Shown here: positions 49,116 through 57,919 of the stretch, one piece after another | Layout: every line of letters begins with the position of its first letter | Numbering within the stretch: the stretch's first letter is position 1 | Source: Catellatospora coxensis | Lineage (GTDB): Bacteria > Actinomycetota > Actinomycetes > Mycobacteriales > Micromonosporaceae | DNA length: 64,000 bases | Assembly (NCBI RefSeq): GCF_016862635.1 | Contig: NZ_BONI01000020.1 | Coordinates: 49,219-113,218, forward strand | Reading direction: 5' to 3' | Program-made: the position numbers and the translations under genes | The notes under the pieces: generated by a model | Told to the model about the DNA's origin: nothing | Database searches by the model: none | The model's input: the letters and a program-made list of their open reading frames with translations, nothing else

Positions 49116-49134
49116 TGCTACTAGCCTAGTAGCA
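49116..49134. promoter_or_regulatory. Palindromic operator candidate of the fic gene
   Basis: TGCTACTAG-C-CTAGTAGCA, a perfect 9+1+9 palindrome 7 bases upstream of the fic start codon. Its short length, symmetry and position over the translation start or -10 region favour a dimeric repressor site over a terminator. Confidence 0.6.
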
Positions 49135-49534
49135 CAATAGCCCCGGTTTCTTGTGCACGGGCGCATCCCGCACCATGATCGTTCGACTTGCCAGGCAGGT
49201 GGTCGAAAGCGGGCTCAAGATACGCACAGGTGCCAGGCAAGTCGAACGATCATGGACCGGGGCGCCGAAGCGTGAGAGCCGCTGCCCCTGCCGACGTCGC
49301 ATTGCTGGCCGGAATCCGACAGTGATCGACTTGCCTGCCACCAGGACCGCTGTCAGCAGGCACGGAGGCCGCGTGGCCACTTCTCCGCCGCTGCCTGGGT
49401 CGATGGCTGACCGTTCGGCGGCTGTGGACGCTACCAGCGGTCTAGTGACCGGAGCTGCGTGGACCGCCATCATGGCCGATGTTTGCATACGTGCTGCTGC
49501 GTGAGTACACATCGGATATCGAGAGGCACCTGAC
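49135..49534. other. Intergenic region between divergent fic and PASTA genes
   Basis: About 400 bases without a credible gene, holding the family 1 palindrome (49174-49254) and the PASTA-gene ribosome-binding site GAGAGG near 49520. No further structure is evident. Confidence 0.5.
49174..49254. repeat. 81-bp palindromic element, family 1, copy 2
   Basis: Perfect 19-bp arms (49174-49192 and 49236-49254) around a 43-base interior, inverted relative to the copy at 8502-8582 and of identical length. Interior carries the same GTGCGTATCTTGA on the minus strand. Confidence 0.85.
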
Positions 49535-50149
49535 GTGTCAGACCCCGACGAGAACACCCCCGCCCCGACCCCGCCGCCCGCCGACGACAAGGGCGGCGAC
49601 TACAAGCCGGCGCACGGCGCGGACGACAAGGACAAGGACGACAAGGACGACGACGACAAGGGCGGCCGCAAGCGCTGGCTGCTCCTGCTCCTCCTGCTGC
49701 TCCTGATCCTGCTCCTGCTGCTGTGCGGCGGCTTCGCGTACATGAAGTGGTGGCAGAAGAAGGACGTGGACCCGTCGGCGTCCCCGTCCGCGGTCGCCAC
49801 CGCCACCGTCGCGCCCCCGGCCGCCAGCCCGAGCGCCGCGGCCAGCCCCAGTGCCGTCGCCAGCCCCACCGCGGCCGCGTCGCCGACCGCCGCCCCGTCG
49901 CCGTCGCCGACCCCCGGGCCGACGCTGATCGCGGTGCCGAACGTGGTCGGCAAGAAGGCCACCGACGCCGAGAAGATCCTGGCCGACGCCGGCTTCACCA
50001 ACGTGAAGTTCGTCGGCGAGGACGGCAAGGACCTGACGCTGCTCGTCAGCTGGAAGGTCGTCAAGCAGTCCGTGAAGGCCGGCACCAAGGTCGCCGCCGA
50101 CACGGAGATCATCCTCACCAACACCAGCGTCAGCAACGGCAAGGGCTGA
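49535..50149 (+). CDS. Single-pass membrane protein with one extracellular PASTA domain
   Basis: This 204-residue protein starts at GTG 49535 (VSDPDENTPAPTPPPADDKG). A cytoplasmic charged run of Asp/Lys (~24-45) is followed by an unusually Leu-rich membrane helix (RWLLLLLLLLLILLLLLCGG, ~48-67), a Pro/Ser/Ala linker and a C-terminal PASTA domain (VPNVVGKKATDAEKILADAG, ~135-200). PASTA domains of Ser/Thr kinases and PBPs sense muropeptides. Here there is no kinase, so a wall-sensing accessory role is inferred. Confidence 0.85.
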   Translation: MSDPDENTPAPTPPPADDKGGDYKPAHGADDKDKDDKDDDDKGGRKRWLLLLLLLLLILLLLLCGGFAYMKWWQKKDVDPSASPSAVATATVAPPAASPSAAASPSAVASPTAAASPTAAPSPSPTPGPTLIAVPNVVGKKATDAEKILADAGFTNVKFVGEDGKDLTLLVSWKVVKQSVKAGTKVAADTEIILTNTSVSNGKG

Positions 50150-50161
50150 CCCTCCACAAAG

Positions 50162-50205
50162 GAAGGGCACCTTCTTCACGCTACGCGTAGAAGAAGGTGC
50201 CCTTC
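50162..50205. terminator. Bidirectional terminator between convergent genes
   Basis: GAAGGGCACCTTCTTC (50162-50177) and its exact complement (50190-50205), with ACG/CGT extending the loop and a TT tail. Less GC-rich than the local average; this pattern resembles a palindrome I recall as recurrent in Micromonosporaceae intergenic DNA. Confidence 0.75.
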
Positions 50206-50304
50206 TTAACATCTGAGGGCTCTGACCTGCACCGCAGCCGGCTGCGGCGGCCATCGGTCCGGCGGGCGGGCAGCCCTCGCCGGGTGCCGGCGGTTCACCG
50301 TAGG

Positions 50305-52827
50305 TCAGGCCGCGACCAGTGCCCGGAGTTCGCGGGCGTGCGCGACCAGGCGGCTCGAACCACCCCGTTCGGCCAGCGCGGTGACCTCCGGCGGCAACTG
50401 CGCGGCATCGCCCGAGCGGCCGCACCGTACGGCGAGCGCCATCAGGTCGGCCGTGGCCGGGCGTGCCTTGTCCAGCGCGACCAGCGGTGCCAGTGCCGCG
50501 ACGGCGATCTGCCAGGTGGCGGCGACCGCACCGGCCTGCGCGGCCTCGTCCAGCGCCGACGCGAAGCGGTTCACCTTGAGCACGCCCGCCGCGGCCAGTT
50601 CGCCCAGCTCCCGCCCGACCGCCGCCGCGTCGAGGTCCCCGGTCGCGGCCAGGCCCAGCAGGCCGTCGACGGCGGCGATCCGGTCGGCCGCCGCGCGCGC
50701 CGCGAGGCCGTACGCCAATGCCAGGTGCACCGCCGGACCGACCGGGCCTTCGCCCTCTGCCAGGTGGGCCAGCAGCACGCCACCGCCCTCGTGGTCGAGG
50801 TCGGCGTTCGCGGCGAGCATCGGCAGCGCGGATGCGGCCACCACCTCCCGGTGCGACGGCAGCGCCGCCGCCCACAGCTGCGGCTCCTCGACGTCTCCCG
50901 AGGCCACGGCCGGGTGGTCGGGCCGGACGACCGTCATCGTCTCCAGGACCAGCGGGCCCGCGTGCTCCGGTGGCTTCAGCCCCACCACCCGGCGTACCGC
51001 GGGCTGGCGCTGCCACGAGTAGTAGCTGGACGGCTTCGGGTCGGCGCGCTGCTGGCGGCGCAGCGACACGGGGTCGGGCACCGGCCCGCTGACCCAGCGG
51101 GCGAAGGCGGCCCCGGCGGGCGAGCGCAGCCGCAGTGCCGCGGCGACCACCTGCGGGTCGGTCTCGCGGGGCAACCGCAGCAGGGCCTGTTCGAAGTCCA
51201 GCGCCCACGGCTGCCACCCCTCGCGCTCGGCCTGCTCCAGCCGCCGCAGCAGCTCCGCGGCCTCCAGCCGGCCGTTGGCGTGCGTCGGCGTCGCCATCAG
51301 CAGCGGCACCGGCTGCCGGACCAGCTGCACGGACATCTCCGCGAGGCGGGCCGCGAGCACCAGGTGCAGGCCGCTGCTGCTGCCGCGCATCTTGCGCAGC
51401 GCCTTGGCCTGCACCGCGCCGTCGCCGCGGAACAGGTCGGCGAGCTGCCACCAGCGGGCAGACCGTCCGCCCACGACGGTCACGGTGAGCAGCATCTCGC
51501 GCATCTGCTCAGCCAGCTTTCCCCACCAGGCCCGGCCCGCGTCCACGAGCGGCCGCACCGTCAGCGCCAGCGCCTCCTGGTCCTTCACCCGCCAGTACGC
51601 GATCGCGGCCAGCACCCGCTCCACGGTCGGCACCGACCGGTCGCCCGCGAGCAGCGCCGACAGCTCCTCGGCCAGCTCCGCGAGGCTGCCCAGCGGCGGC
51701 CCCAGCGGTGCCGCGACGGGAATCGGCAGCGCGGCCGGCACCGGCTCGGACGTGGTCGACGCCGGACCCGACAGCAGCGCGGAGACCTCGGCCGCGTGCT
51801 CCGGTCGCCGCCGCGCCACCTGCCGCAGCCACGTAGTCTGTGCTTTGACCAGCGTCTTCTCCGGCCGGGCGAGCGCTAGCCCGGCGACGTCGCGCAGCGT
51901 GTCCCAGGCCAGCAGCCCGGCGTCATCGACCCCGCGCAGCGCCTTCAGCGCCATGCCCGCGACCGTGGAGTTGCCGGCCTCCACCAGGCGCAGGTAGTCC
52001 CCGGCCCCGGCCGCCGCCTCCTGCGGCGACACGGCCAGCGCCTCGTGCAGCCGGGTGTACGCGCGCAGCTCCCCCGGCTTGCCCCCGCGCAGCAGCCGCG
52101 ACCGGCAGCCCTCGACGAGCAGCCGGCGCACGGCGGCGTCCCCCGCGCCGAGCCGGATCAGAGCGGGCACGAACCCCCGCGCGTCCTGCTCGTACTCGTA
52201 GTCCAGCCGCGACCCGAGCCGGTCATGGGTGAACAGCATCGGCACGAGCGCCGCCGTGTACGGGCTGTCCCGCACCGCGACGTCGGCATCGGAGGCGTTC
52301 CGCATCGCGTCGATCCAGCAGGCGGTGAACGCCTCCCCGGTCGGCACGGCGCAGCCGCTCTCCCGGACCAGGAAGTCCACGAGCTGCCAGTGGCCGGATG
52401 CGCTCCACCCCCCGTCGACGGGCAGCCGGTCGGCCATCAGCTGCGCGAACTCGCCGATCCACGGCACCTGCCGCAGGCGCAGCACCTCCAGCACCGGGGC
52501 GGGCTGCGCCGCGCGCAGCCCCCAGCGGAGCTGCCCGCGGTTCAGCGCGGTCACGGCCTTCTTCGCGGTCGACGCGCAGCCGACCAGCGCGACGATCCGG
52601 GCCGGAGCCCGCCGCTGCGAGGTCTGCCAGTCCTCCGCCGGCTGCCGGGCGGCGGCGGCCAGCTCGGCGAACGCCGCCCGGCGCTGCTTCTCGCCGGTTC
52701 GGCGCACCCAGGCCACGACACCGGTCACGTCGGCGGCCTCCACAGCGCGCCGCAGCTCCTCCGGACCCGCCGCGACATCGCCCGTCGCCACGGCGTGCTC
52801 CGGTTCCTGCGCATCGGCCGAGGTCAC
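50305..52827 (-). CDS. Large helical-repeat protein (DUF6493-like)
   Basis: This 840-residue protein starts at GTG 52827 (VTSADAQEPEHAVATGDVAA), overlapping the SWIM-gene stop by 4 bases. It is Ala/Leu-rich with repeated helix pairs throughout, suggesting a HEAT-like solenoid, and conserved-looking segments such as VPWIGEFAQLMADRLPVDGG. DUF6493 is my best match from memory, not confirmed. Coupling to a SWIM zinc-finger protein implies the two act together, perhaps on nucleic acid (inference). Confidence 0.72.
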   Translation of the reverse strand: MTSADAQEPEHAVATGDVAAGPEELRRAVEAADVTGVVAWVRRTGEKQRRAAFAELAAAARQPAEDWQTSQRRAPARIVALVGCASTAKKAVTALNRGQLRWGLRAAQPAPVLEVLRLRQVPWIGEFAQLMADRLPVDGGWSASGHWQLVDFLVRESGCAVPTGEAFTACWIDAMRNASDADVAVRDSPYTAALVPMLFTHDRLGSRLDYEYEQDARGFVPALIRLGAGDAAVRRLLVEGCRSRLLRGGKPGELRAYTRLHEALAVSPQEAAAGAGDYLRLVEAGNSTVAGMALKALRGVDDAGLLAWDTLRDVAGLALARPEKTLVKAQTTWLRQVARRRPEHAAEVSALLSGPASTTSEPVPAALPIPVAAPLGPPLGSLAELAEELSALLAGDRSVPTVERVLAAIAYWRVKDQEALALTVRPLVDAGRAWWGKLAEQMREMLLTVTVVGGRSARWWQLADLFRGDGAVQAKALRKMRGSSSGLHLVLAARLAEMSVQLVRQPVPLLMATPTHANGRLEAAELLRRLEQAEREGWQPWALDFEQALLRLPRETDPQVVAAALRLRSPAGAAFARWVSGPVPDPVSLRRQQRADPKPSSYYSWQRQPAVRRVVGLKPPEHAGPLVLETMTVVRPDHPAVASGDVEEPQLWAAALPSHREVVAASALPMLAANADLDHEGGGVLLAHLAEGEGPVGPAVHLALAYGLAARAAADRIAAVDGLLGLAATGDLDAAAVGRELGELAAAGVLKVNRFASALDEAAQAGAVAATWQIAVAALAPLVALDKARPATADLMALAVRCGRSGDAAQLPPEVTALAERGGSSRLVAHARELRALVAA

Positions 52828-54146
52828 GCCGGCACCTCCTGCGCCACCGTGAGGCGCACCGCGAGCTGGTGGCGGCACGGTCCCCGGTCGCCCCGGTGCT
52901 TGGCCCACCACCGGCAGGTGCAGCCCGCCGGCGTGCCGTCGACGAGCCGGACCTGGTAGACGCCCTCGGTGCCGCGTACCGCGGCGACGTCGCCGGACAC
53001 GGTCACCGCCCCGGCTTCCAGCAGCGCCTTGGCCCCCGCCAGGCGCGGGTTGAGCTTCTCGGCGGCCGCGGTGCCGAACGGCATCACCCGGTGGAAGTAG
53101 GTGGCCTCGGCGGCGTCGTAGCCCACCCGCCCGGCGGTGCCCAGCAGCGCCAGCCCGGACCGGACCTGCGCCGCGGTGAGCCCGGTGGCGGTGGCCAGCG
53201 CGTCGGCGTCGAGGGTGGGCGCGAGGCTGAGCAGCTCGCTGATCCGGTCGGCCGCGTCGGCGGCGTCGTCGGAGGCCAGCGCGGACAGCACCGCGCCCTC
53301 GCCGGAGAAGCCGCGGTAGGGCTCGGGCGACAGCGTCAGCGAGAGTCGCAGGGTCGGCGTCTCCAGCTCCCACACCGAGGCGACGGCGGCGCTGCCGGCG
53401 CGCACGGCCGGGCCGTACACCGTCAGGGCGGTCGCGTGCCGCAGCAGCCCGCGCAGCGCGCCGAGCCGGTCCGCGCCGGTCAGGCAGACCGCTCCCGGCA
53501 CGGGCCGGGCGGTGAGCCGCAGGCCCTGCCCGGCGGGCACCGCCCACAGCGTGCTGCGGTCCTTCGGCAGGCGGCGCAGGAACTCGGCGGCCGCCGCGGC
53601 GCCGATCCGCACCCGCGGCTCCATGCCCGCGGTGACCGCGTGCACCTGCGCGAAGCCGCGCAGCCAGCGGCCGGGCAGCGGCACCTTGCGCTCGACCACG
53701 GAGCCGTCCATGGTGGACACGGTCAGGTCCTGGGGGCCGACGGCGAGGTGCAGCGGGTCCAGCCCGCCGACCCGGGCCAGCGCGAGCTGCAGCGGCACGT
53801 TCACGTCGACGTTCGTGGTGCCGTGCTCGGGGCGTTCACCGTCCAGGCCGGACGGCAGCACGTCCATCCGGGCGTACACCCCGCAGCAGCCGCTGAACGA
53901 CTCGAACCGCAGCATGTCCTCGCTGCCGGTGACCACCGGGTCGAGGCTGGTCCAGTCGGTGCGCTGGTGGTAGCGGGCGCGGGCGACCTCGGCGACGGCG
54001 AGCAGGCCGGCCGCGACGGTCTGCGGGGTGGTCATGAACCCGTCGAAGAACCGGGGGTGCGGGGCGCACCCGCCGGACGTCTGCAACGCGAGACCCTCCG
54101 CGGTCAGCGCGGAGGGCCCCGGGTACGAATAGGTGGCTACCGACAT
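52824..54146 (-). CDS. SWIM zinc finger protein
   Basis: This protein of about 440 residues starts MSVATYSYPGPSALTAEGLA. The C-terminal SWIM motif is CTCRWWAKHRGDRGPCRH (CxCx(n)CxH), a zinc finger associated with DNA or protein binding. A long beta-rich central region is unassigned. A GTG three codons upstream (54155) is an alternative start; neither has a clear ribosome-binding site. Overlaps and couples to the helical-repeat gene downstream. Confidence 0.85.
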   Translation of the reverse strand: MSVATYSYPGPSALTAEGLALQTSGGCAPHPRFFDGFMTTPQTVAAGLLAVAEVARARYHQRTDWTSLDPVVTGSEDMLRFESFSGCCGVYARMDVLPSGLDGERPEHGTTNVDVNVPLQLALARVGGLDPLHLAVGPQDLTVSTMDGSVVERKVPLPGRWLRGFAQVHAVTAGMEPRVRIGAAAAAEFLRRLPKDRSTLWAVPAGQGLRLTARPVPGAVCLTGADRLGALRGLLRHATALTVYGPAVRAGSAAVASVWELETPTLRLSLTLSPEPYRGFSGEGAVLSALASDDAADAADRISELLSLAPTLDADALATATGLTAAQVRSGLALLGTAGRVGYDAAEATYFHRVMPFGTAAAEKLNPRLAGAKALLEAGAVTVSGDVAAVRGTEGVYQVRLVDGTPAGCTCRWWAKHRGDRGPCRHQLAVRLTVAQEVPA

Positions 54147-54167
54147 GGCGGCCACCGTAGGGACGGG

Positions 54168-54578
54168 CTACGACAGTTCGGGGAACCAGAGCTTGATCTC
54201 GCGCTCGGCGGACTCGGCCGAGTCGGAGGCGTGCACGAGGTTCTCCCGGTTCGACAGCGACAGGTCGCCGCGGATGGTGCCCGCGGCCGCGGCCCGGCCG
54301 TCGGTCGCGCCGACCAGCAGGCGGATCACCGCGATGGCCTCGTCGCCGGACACGATCGCGGCGACCAGCGGACCGGCGGTCATGAAGGCCTTGAGCGGCG
54401 GGTAGAACGCCTTCTCCACGTGCTCGGCGTAGTGCGCGTCGGCGAGGTCGGCGTCCATCGTGCGCAGCACGAGCGCGTCGACGGTCAGCCCCTTGCGCTC
54501 GAAACGCGAGATGATCTCCCCGACCAGGCCACGGCGCACCGCGTCCGGCTTGATCAGCACGAGCGAACGTTCCGCCAC
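54168..54578 (-). CDS. ndk: Nucleoside diphosphate kinase
   Basis: The 136-residue enzyme transfers the gamma phosphate between nucleotides through phospho-His. It starts at GTG 54578 ([20 protein letters not shown]) after AAGGAGG. The active-site His is H116 in [12 protein letters not shown]. Full family length. Divergent from the membrane-VOC gene and near folC-valS as in other actinobacteria. Confidence 0.97.
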   Translation of the reverse strand: MAERSLVLIKPDAVRRGLVGEIISRFERKGLTVDALVLRTMDADLADAHYAEHVEKAFYPPLKAFMTAGPLVAAIVSGDEAIAVIRLLVGATDGRAAAAGTIRGDLSLSNRENLVHASDSAESAEREIKLWFPELS

Positions 54579-54758
54579 GAACTTCCTCCTTGAAGGCGAC
54601 ACATGTCCCCACCTGCGGCAACACGAGGTGGGCTCATCAGCCTACCGAACTGCACTTTCCTCGATCGACGGACCCGCCTAAGGTCATGGATTGAAGACAC
54701 AGCGTTGCGGGGAGGCGGCGCGCTGTGGTCGTGCACACAGCGCTCGGGGAGGCACGCG

Positions 54759-56087
54759 TTGGCACGGTTAGGGCGCAAACCGGTCCGGCCCGGCCGGGTG
54801 ACCACCGCCGTGTGCCTCGGCGCGCTGGGTCTGTTCGTCATCTCGATGTCCGCGGGTCTGGGCAGCTGGCCGCTGGGGGCGGTCGGCGCGGCGATGGTCG
54901 TCGTCGCCGTGGCCCTGCTGACCACCGCGTCGATGCTCGGCGCCGACAAGGCGTACGTGGCGGGCACGGTGCACGTGGTGAAGGCCTCCGAGCCGCCGCT
55001 GAGCGCCGAGTTCGGCCGCTGCGAGATGCAGGTGCTGGTCGACGCGCCGGGCCACCCCGGCCAGACTGTGATCATGAACGACCCGCGGGTTCCCGTGCTG
55101 AAGTGGCCGGACGCGGGCGACACGCTGCCCGCCCTGGTCGCCGTCGCGGACGCACGCCGCATCAAGATCCAGTGGGAGAAGGTCGGCACCCACGGCGAGC
55201 GCTACGAGCAGGCGTTCGACCACGGCGACGACGAGTTCTACCACGACCCGGGCGACGACTACGACGATCCGCACTTCGACGGCCCGCACCACGACGACGA
55301 CCTCGGCCACTACGGCGACCCCGGCCACGACGACCACCACGGGTCCGACGACACCTACGCCGGCTTCCGCGACGACGACCCGGTCGACCTCGACGCGGTG
55401 CCCGTGGCGGATCCGCTGCCCCGCCGCCAGCCGAGCCCGCACCGCCGCCCGCCCGCGCCGCGCGAGGAGCCCGCGCCGGTCGCCGTCCTGGAGGGCGAGC
55501 TGTACAGCGGCGACGTGCCCGGACCCCGCACCCCGATGGACGAGGAGTCGCCGGACTTCGCCTCCATCGACGTGATCGACTTCGCGGACGTGCCGGAACC
55601 GGCCGCGCCCGCGATCTCCGACAAACTCACCGGGCCCGTGGCACTGCCGCCCCCGTCCGGAGCCGGCATCGACGATCTGCTCGTCTCGTCACCGCACGCC
55701 CGCCCCGCCTCGGCCGGGTCGATCCAGGGCGTGGGCATCACGCTGCTGGTCACCGACCTGGACCGCTCCCGCGCCTTCTACCACGACCTGCTCGGCTTCT
55801 ACGAGATCGACGGCGGGCCCGGCAACCTGGTGCTCGCCTCCGGCGACACCCGGCTCGTGCTGCGCACCACCCCCGAGCTGGCCCCGGTCAACCGCCGGCA
55901 CGTGCACCTCAACCTGGAGGTCGGCGACATCGACGCGATCTACCGGGAGCTGAAGGTGCGCGGGGTCAGGTTCACCTACGCCCCCCGGGTCGTCAACCAC
56001 GGCGAGCGCCTCGAACTGTGGGCGGCCTCGTTCAAGGACCCCGACGGCCACGGCATCGCGGTCATCGAGTGGAAGGCGCGCGCCTAG
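54759..56087 (+). CDS. Membrane protein with Asp/His-rich linker fused to a VOC (glyoxalase-fold) domain
   Basis: This 442-residue protein starts at TTG 54759 after GGGGAGG. Two hydrophobic segments (16-38 and 41-60) are followed by a small soluble domain (~65-142). A striking Asp/His-rich stretch follows (~154-208, with HHDDDLGHYG and GHDDHHGSDD), then a Pro-rich linker and a C-terminal VOC domain (322-440, TLLVTDLDRSRAFYHDLLGF, VHLNLEVGDIDAIY, FKDPDGHGIAVIEW). VOC enzymes use a metal; the linker may bind metal ions. Function unknown. Confidence 0.78.
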   Translation: MARLGRKPVRPGRVTTAVCLGALGLFVISMSAGLGSWPLGAVGAAMVVVAVALLTTASMLGADKAYVAGTVHVVKASEPPLSAEFGRCEMQVLVDAPGHPGQTVIMNDPRVPVLKWPDAGDTLPALVAVADARRIKIQWEKVGTHGERYEQAFDHGDDEFYHDPGDDYDDPHFDGPHHDDDLGHYGDPGHDDHHGSDDTYAGFRDDDPVDLDAVPVADPLPRRQPSPHRRPPAPREEPAPVAVLEGELYSGDVPGPRTPMDEESPDFASIDVIDFADVPEPAAPAISDKLTGPVALPPPSGAGIDDLLVSSPHARPASAGSIQGVGITLLVTDLDRSRAFYHDLLGFYEIDGGPGNLVLASGDTRLVLRTTPELAPVNRRHVHLNLEVGDIDAIYRELKVRGVRFTYAPRVVNHGERLELWAASFKDPDGHGIAVIEWKARA

Positions 56088-56539
56088 CGGGCCACGGTCC
56101 GCCGCACGTACAGCACGTACGCCCAGGTGAGCCCGAACACGACGCCCACCACGGCGAACGCCCAGTGCAGGAACCCCAGCAGCAGCAGGGCCACCTGGAA
56201 CACCGAGACCAGGTGCCAGCCCCACGGGAAGCGCAGGGTGGCGGTCAGCGCCATCGACACCACGACGGCGACCAGCGCGACCGTCACCGCCGCCATGCTG
56301 CCGCCCGGGGGGCGCAGCACCCAGATCGGCATCAGCGCGAGCAGCAGCACCAGCGCCTCCAGCACCAGCGTGCCCGCGCCGAGGCCGCGCACCGCGCGGG
56401 ACGGGTTGCGCAGGCCGCTGGGCTTGCCGCCCAGGCTCAGCTGCAGCTCACGCTCGCGGGCCTCGCCCGGCTTGTGCCCGGCCGGCCCCTCCGGTGTCGT
56501 CCCCGCGCCGGCCTCGTTCGGGTGGCTGTGCTCGGTCAT
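56084..56539 (-). CDS. DUF4233 membrane protein
   Basis: This 151-residue protein has a hydrophilic N-terminus (1-45) followed by four hydrophobic segments, including LEALVLLLALMPIWVLRPPG and WHLVSVFQVALLLLGFLHWA, and a short basic end. DUF4233 is regularly found directly downstream of folC, as here (22-base gap). Function unknown. Its stop overlaps the convergent VOC gene end by 4 bases. Confidence 0.88.
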   Translation of the reverse strand: MTEHSHPNEAGAGTTPEGPAGHKPGEARERELQLSLGGKPSGLRNPSRAVRGLGAGTLVLEALVLLLALMPIWVLRPPGGSMAAVTVALVAVVVSMALTATLRFPWGWHLVSVFQVALLLLGFLHWAFAVVGVVFGLTWAYVLYVRRTVAR

Positions 56540-56561
56540 CCCCGCTCCTCGCCCCGGCGGT

Positions 56562-57914
56562 TCATCGCTGGAACAGCTTCCGGGCGTCGGCGACGGTGAC
56601 CACGGAGCCGGTGATCAGTACGCCGACGCCGCTGATGCCGGCGTCGATGTCGGACTCGGCCAGGGTCACCGCGGCTTCGATCGCGTCGGGCAGCTCGTCG
56701 TACACGTGCACCCGGTCCTCACCGAAGATCTCCACGGCGACCGCCGCCAGCTCCTGCCCGGGCAGTGCCCGCGGCGAGGAGTTGCGGGTGCACACCAGCT
56801 CGTCGACGACCGGCTCCAGCAGCTCCAGGACACCCTCGGCGTCCTTGTCGCCGAGCATGGCGACCACGGCCACCAGGCGTCGGAAGGAGAACTCCTCGGT
56901 CAGCGCCGCGACCGTGGCGGCCATGCCGTGCGGGTTGTGCGCGGCGTCGACCAGCACCGTCGGCGCGTTGCGGACCCGCTCCAGCCGCCCCGGCGAGGAC
57001 GCGGACGCGAAGCCCTCCCGCACCAGCTCCAGCTCCAGCTGCTTGTTCTTGCCCGCGCCGAGGAACGCCTCGACGGCGGCGAGCGCCACGGCCGCGTTCT
57101 GCGCCTGGTGCGCGCCGTGCAGCGGCAGGAAGATCTCGTCGTACACCCCGCCCAGGCCCTGCAGCGTCAGCACCTGCCCGCCGAGGGCGAGGTTGCGCTC
57201 GATGACGCCGAACTCGCTGCCCTCCCGGGCGACGGTCGCGCCGACCTCGGCGCAGCGCTCCAGGATCGGCTCCATCGCCTCCTCCGGCTGCAGCGCGCAG
57301 ATCAGCGTGGCCCCCTCGTGCACGATGCCCGACTTGGCCAGCGCGATGTCGGCGATCGTGTCGCCGAGCCACTCGGTGTGGTCCAGCCCGATCGGCGTGA
57401 TCACGGCGACGCCGGCCTGGATCACGTTGGTCGCGTCCTCCGCGCCGCCGAGGCCGACCTCGACCACGGCCACGTCCACCGGCGCGTCGGCGAACGTCGC
57501 GAACGCCAGCGCGGTGGTCATGTCGAAGTACGTCAGCGGCTCGTCGCTGCGCGCGTCGATCAGCTCGGCCAGCGGCCCGACCTCGGCGTACACCGCGGCG
57601 AAGCGCTCCTCGTCGACCGGCTGCCCGTCCAGGCTGATCCGCTCCCGGACCGTCTCCAGGTGCGGGCTGGTGTACCGGCCGGTGTGCAGCCCGTGCGCGC
57701 GCAGCAGGCTGTCGATCATGCGGGCGGTCGACGTCTTGCCGTTGGTGCCGGTCAGGTGGATCGACGGGTACGCCCGCTGCGGGCTGCCGAGCACGTCCAG
57801 CAGGTCCTCGATGCGGCCGAGGTCGAAGACCATCCGGGTGAAGCCGCGCCGGTCCAGCGCGGCCTCCACCTCGGCGTACGACATGTCCTGTCCGTCTTGA
57901 GCGGAAGAGCTCAC
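56562..57914 (-). CDS. folC: Folylpolyglutamate synthase / dihydrofolate synthase
   Basis: This protein of about 450 residues has the Mur-ligase-type P-loop HLTGTNGKTSTARMIDSLLR (~60), YTSPHLETVRERI, and DAAHNPHGMAATV in the C-terminal domain. It adds Glu to dihydropteroate or folate. GTG 57914 follows AGGG; GTG 57923, which overlaps the valS stop by 4 bases (GTGA), is the other candidate. Operon valS-folC-DUF4233. Confidence 0.95.
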   Translation of the reverse strand: MSSSAQDGQDMSYAEVEAALDRRGFTRMVFDLGRIEDLLDVLGSPQRAYPSIHLTGTNGKTSTARMIDSLLRAHGLHTGRYTSPHLETVRERISLDGQPVDEERFAAVYAEVGPLAELIDARSDEPLTYFDMTTALAFATFADAPVDVAVVEVGLGGAEDATNVIQAGVAVITPIGLDHTEWLGDTIADIALAKSGIVHEGATLICALQPEEAMEPILERCAEVGATVAREGSEFGVIERNLALGGQVLTLQGLGGVYDEIFLPLHGAHQAQNAAVALAAVEAFLGAGKNKQLELELVREGFASASSPGRLERVRNAPTVLVDAAHNPHGMAATVAALTEEFSFRRLVAVVAMLGDKDAEGVLELLEPVVDELVCTRNSSPRALPGQELAAVAVEIFGEDRVHVYDELPDAIEAAVTLAESDIDAGISGVGVLITGSVVTVADARKLFQR

Positions 57915-57919
57915 GAATG

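Noticed and set aside
49318..49340. Possible third copy of the family 1 palindrome (GATCGACTTGCC)
   Set aside because: Only about 12 bases match one arm and there is no facing arm or interior motif.
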